DNA from: Boseongicola sp.
GTDB taxonomy: Bacteria; Pseudomonadota; Alphaproteobacteria; Rhodobacterales; Rhodobacteraceae
Direction of reading: 5' to 3'
NCBI GenBank assembly: GCA_013042895.1
Contig: JABDPD010000438.1
Location: forward strand, 1 to 7,140
Length of the DNA: 7,140 bases
In this document: piece by piece, positions 5,909 to 7,140 of the stretch
Layout of the letters: the number at the start of each line of letters is the position of its first letter
Numbering within the stretch: the stretch's first letter is position 1
The notes under the pieces: generated by a model
Databases searched by the model: none
Told to the model about the DNA's origin: nothing
Seen by the model: only the letters and a program-made list of their open reading frames with translations
Position numbers and translations under genes: made by a program

Positions 5909-5932
5909 CGTCGGCATGATTCCGGTTATCTG
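5905..5932 (+). promoter_or_regulatory. Candidate hemH promoter
   Basis: TTGACG (5905-5910), overlapping the stop codon of the upstream gene, matches the alphaproteobacterial TTGAC-type -35. After 16 bases comes TATCTG (5927-5932), a weak -10. This would start transcription about 30 bases before the hemH ATG. No Irr-like or TGA-N9-TCA iron box was seen. Read-through from the upstream gene is equally possible. Confidence 0.3.
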
Positions 5933-5970
5933 GCCTTTCAGGGCAGACAATGACCTGAGGACAGCTTAAA

Positions 5971-7062
5971 ATGTTTGATGAAAAACCAATGCAGGATTCC
6001 GTTTTGGCGAAAGATGCCCCACAAACAGGCGAGTCACATTTGCCAGCGGATCACCCTCCGGTAGCGAAAGAAAAAGTAGGTGTTCTTGTCGCGAATCTCG
6101 GCACACCTGATGGCTATGATTATTGGTCGATGCGCCGCTATCTGAACGAGTTTCTCTCGGATCGGCGGGTCATTGATTACAGTCCCTGGATTTGGCAGCC
6201 GCTTCTTCAGGCGGTGATCCTTACGAAGCGACCTTTCTCAAGTGGCGCCGCGTACAAGTCGATCTGGAATGAAGAACAGGGCGAAAGCCCCCTTATGACA
6301 ATCACCAAAGCACAGACGATGAAAATCCGCGATGCAATGGTCGAGCGATTTGGCGACGATGTCATCGTTGATTTCTGTATGCGCTATGGCAATCCATCAA
6401 CGCAGTCAAAAGTCCGCATGATGGCGGAGCGGGGCTGCCGCAAGATCCTGTTTTTCCCACTTTATCCGCAATACGCAGGCGCGACGACTGCGACGGCAAA
6501 CGATCAGTTTTTTCGCTCTCTCATGGCAGAGAAGTGGCAACCACCAGTGCGCACAGTGCCCGCTTATTTCGATCGCCCTTCGTATATCGACGCTTTGGCG
6601 AAGTCAGTTGAGCGCGCCTACGGCGTAATGGAGACTAAGCCGGACATTTTGGTTTGCTCCTATCACGGGGTCCCGCAGCGGTATTTGATGGAGGGCGATC
6701 CGTATCACTGCCAATGCCAGAAAACCACGCGTCTACTTCGTGAGCGGCTGGGTTGGGATAAATCAGAGATCGTCACGACTTTCCAAAGTCGGTTCGGACC
6801 GGAGGAATGGCTTCAGCCCTACACCGTGGAGGAGGTCGCGCGCCTAGCGAACGGCGGCAAGAAACGGATCGCTGTGATTGCACCGGCCTTTTCCGCAGAC
6901 TGCATCGAAACATTGGAAGAAATTAACGAGGAAATCCGCGAGAGCTTTGAAGAAGCGGGCGGCGAACACTTCACGTATATTCCTTGCCTCAACGACGATG
7001 ACGCCCATATCGACGCCCTCTGCGAAACGATTACTGACAATCTGAAAGGCTGGATCGAATAG
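5971..7062 (+). CDS. hemH: Ferrochelatase
   Basis: The product is 363 residues and inserts ferrous iron into protoporphyrin IX, the last step of protohaem synthesis, at or near the inner membrane. The core starts at VGVLVANLGTPDGYDYWS (36-53), followed by YLNEFLSDRRVIDY (57-70) and the GGAAYKSIW-like SGAAYKSIWNEEQGESPL (91-108). LFFPLYPQYAGATTATANDQF (160-180) lines the porphyrin pocket. The catalytic histidine is H232 in SYHGVPQRY, and the conserved acid is E313 in SADCIETLEEI. PYHCQCQKTTRLL (245-257) is typical of alphaproteobacterial enzymes; there is no animal-style C-terminal CxxC cluster motif. A polar, probably disordered extension of about 34 residues precedes the core. The ATG has TGAGGA nine bases upstream. 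A second in-frame ATG six codons on (5989) has no comparable site. Confidence 0.97.
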   Translation: MFDEKPMQDSVLAKDAPQTGESHLPADHPPVAKEKVGVLVANLGTPDGYDYWSMRRYLNEFLSDRRVIDYSPWIWQPLLQAVILTKRPFSSGAAYKSIWNEEQGESPLMTITKAQTMKIRDAMVERFGDDVIVDFCMRYGNPSTQSKVRMMAERGCRKILFFPLYPQYAGATTATANDQFFRSLMAEKWQPPVRTVPAYFDRPSYIDALAKSVERAYGVMETKPDILVCSYHGVPQRYLMEGDPYHCQCQKTTRLLRERLGWDKSEIVTTFQSRFGPEEWLQPYTVEEVARLANGGKKRIAVIAPAFSADCIETLEEINEEIRESFEEAGGEHFTYIPCLNDDDAHIDALCETITDNLKGWIE

Positions 7063-7065
7063 CGG

Positions 7066-7140
7066 TTACTTGGTGAGTTTTCCGCTAGGCATCACTTTGG
7101 GATCAACGACGGTTACGACGCTTGTTCCGTTTGGAGCGAA
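7066..7140 (-). CDS. Possible 3' end of an unidentified gene (partial)
   Basis: The minus strand is open from the window edge to a TAA at 7068-7066, giving 24 C-terminal residues that end in SVVTVVDPKVMPSGKLTK. The composition looks like real protein, and the stop would lie three bases from the hemH stop, a convergent layout as tight as ubiG/marR. The same bases are also open on the plus strand, so the call is tentative. I do not recognise the family. Confidence 0.35.
   Translation of the reverse strand, partial: FAPNGTSVVTVVDPKVMPSGKLTK

Overview
The window is a compact stretch of bacterial chromosome that looks alphaproteobacterial, most probably Rhodobacterales or a close relative. I base this on the style of the encoded proteins: a HemH with the PYHCQCQKTTRLL segment, a glutaredoxin with a CGFC active site, and a BioC/NDUFAF5-like protein beside comF. 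The gene combination (comF, grxC, a nitrilase-family gene, a MarR regulator, ubiG) points the same way. These family resemblances come from memory, not from a search. I see no insertion sequence, phage gene, CRISPR array, tRNA or rRNA.

Layout. Bases 1-185 contain no convincing gene but do hold regulatory-looking DNA: two short inverted repeats, then four tandem 11-base repeats with core ACCGACGT. A secreted CAP-domain protein (minus, 186-821) follows, then a proline iminopeptidase (minus, 955-1929). The iminopeptidase gene diverges from ubiG (plus, 2003-2746) across 73 bases. The 3' end of ubiG overlaps by 26 bases the end of a minus-strand operon read comF > grxC > nit > marR (5042 down to 2721). 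A methyltransferase-fold gene (plus, 5066-5908) diverges from comF across only 23 bases. hemH (plus, 5971-7062) follows it. At the right edge the last 75 bases may hold the 3' end of a minus-strand gene convergent with hemH.

How the genes fit together. ubiG (ubiquinone) and hemH (haem) serve respiratory cofactor synthesis. The BioC-like protein resembles NDUFAF5, the mitochondrial complex I assembly factor, which would fit the same theme. The minus-strand operon joins a glutaredoxin to a nitrilase-superfamily enzyme of the Nit1/YbeM type (deaminated-glutathione amidase), which suggests glutathione-linked redox and metabolite repair. A MarR regulator is the last gene of that operon.

Most of the window is conserved housekeeping DNA, and I found no clear new system. 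The points most worth a second look are the 11-base repeat array, the absence of a canonical SAM-binding motif in the NDUFAF5-like protein, the two consecutive TTG starts (grxC and nit), and the linkage of nit, grxC and marR.
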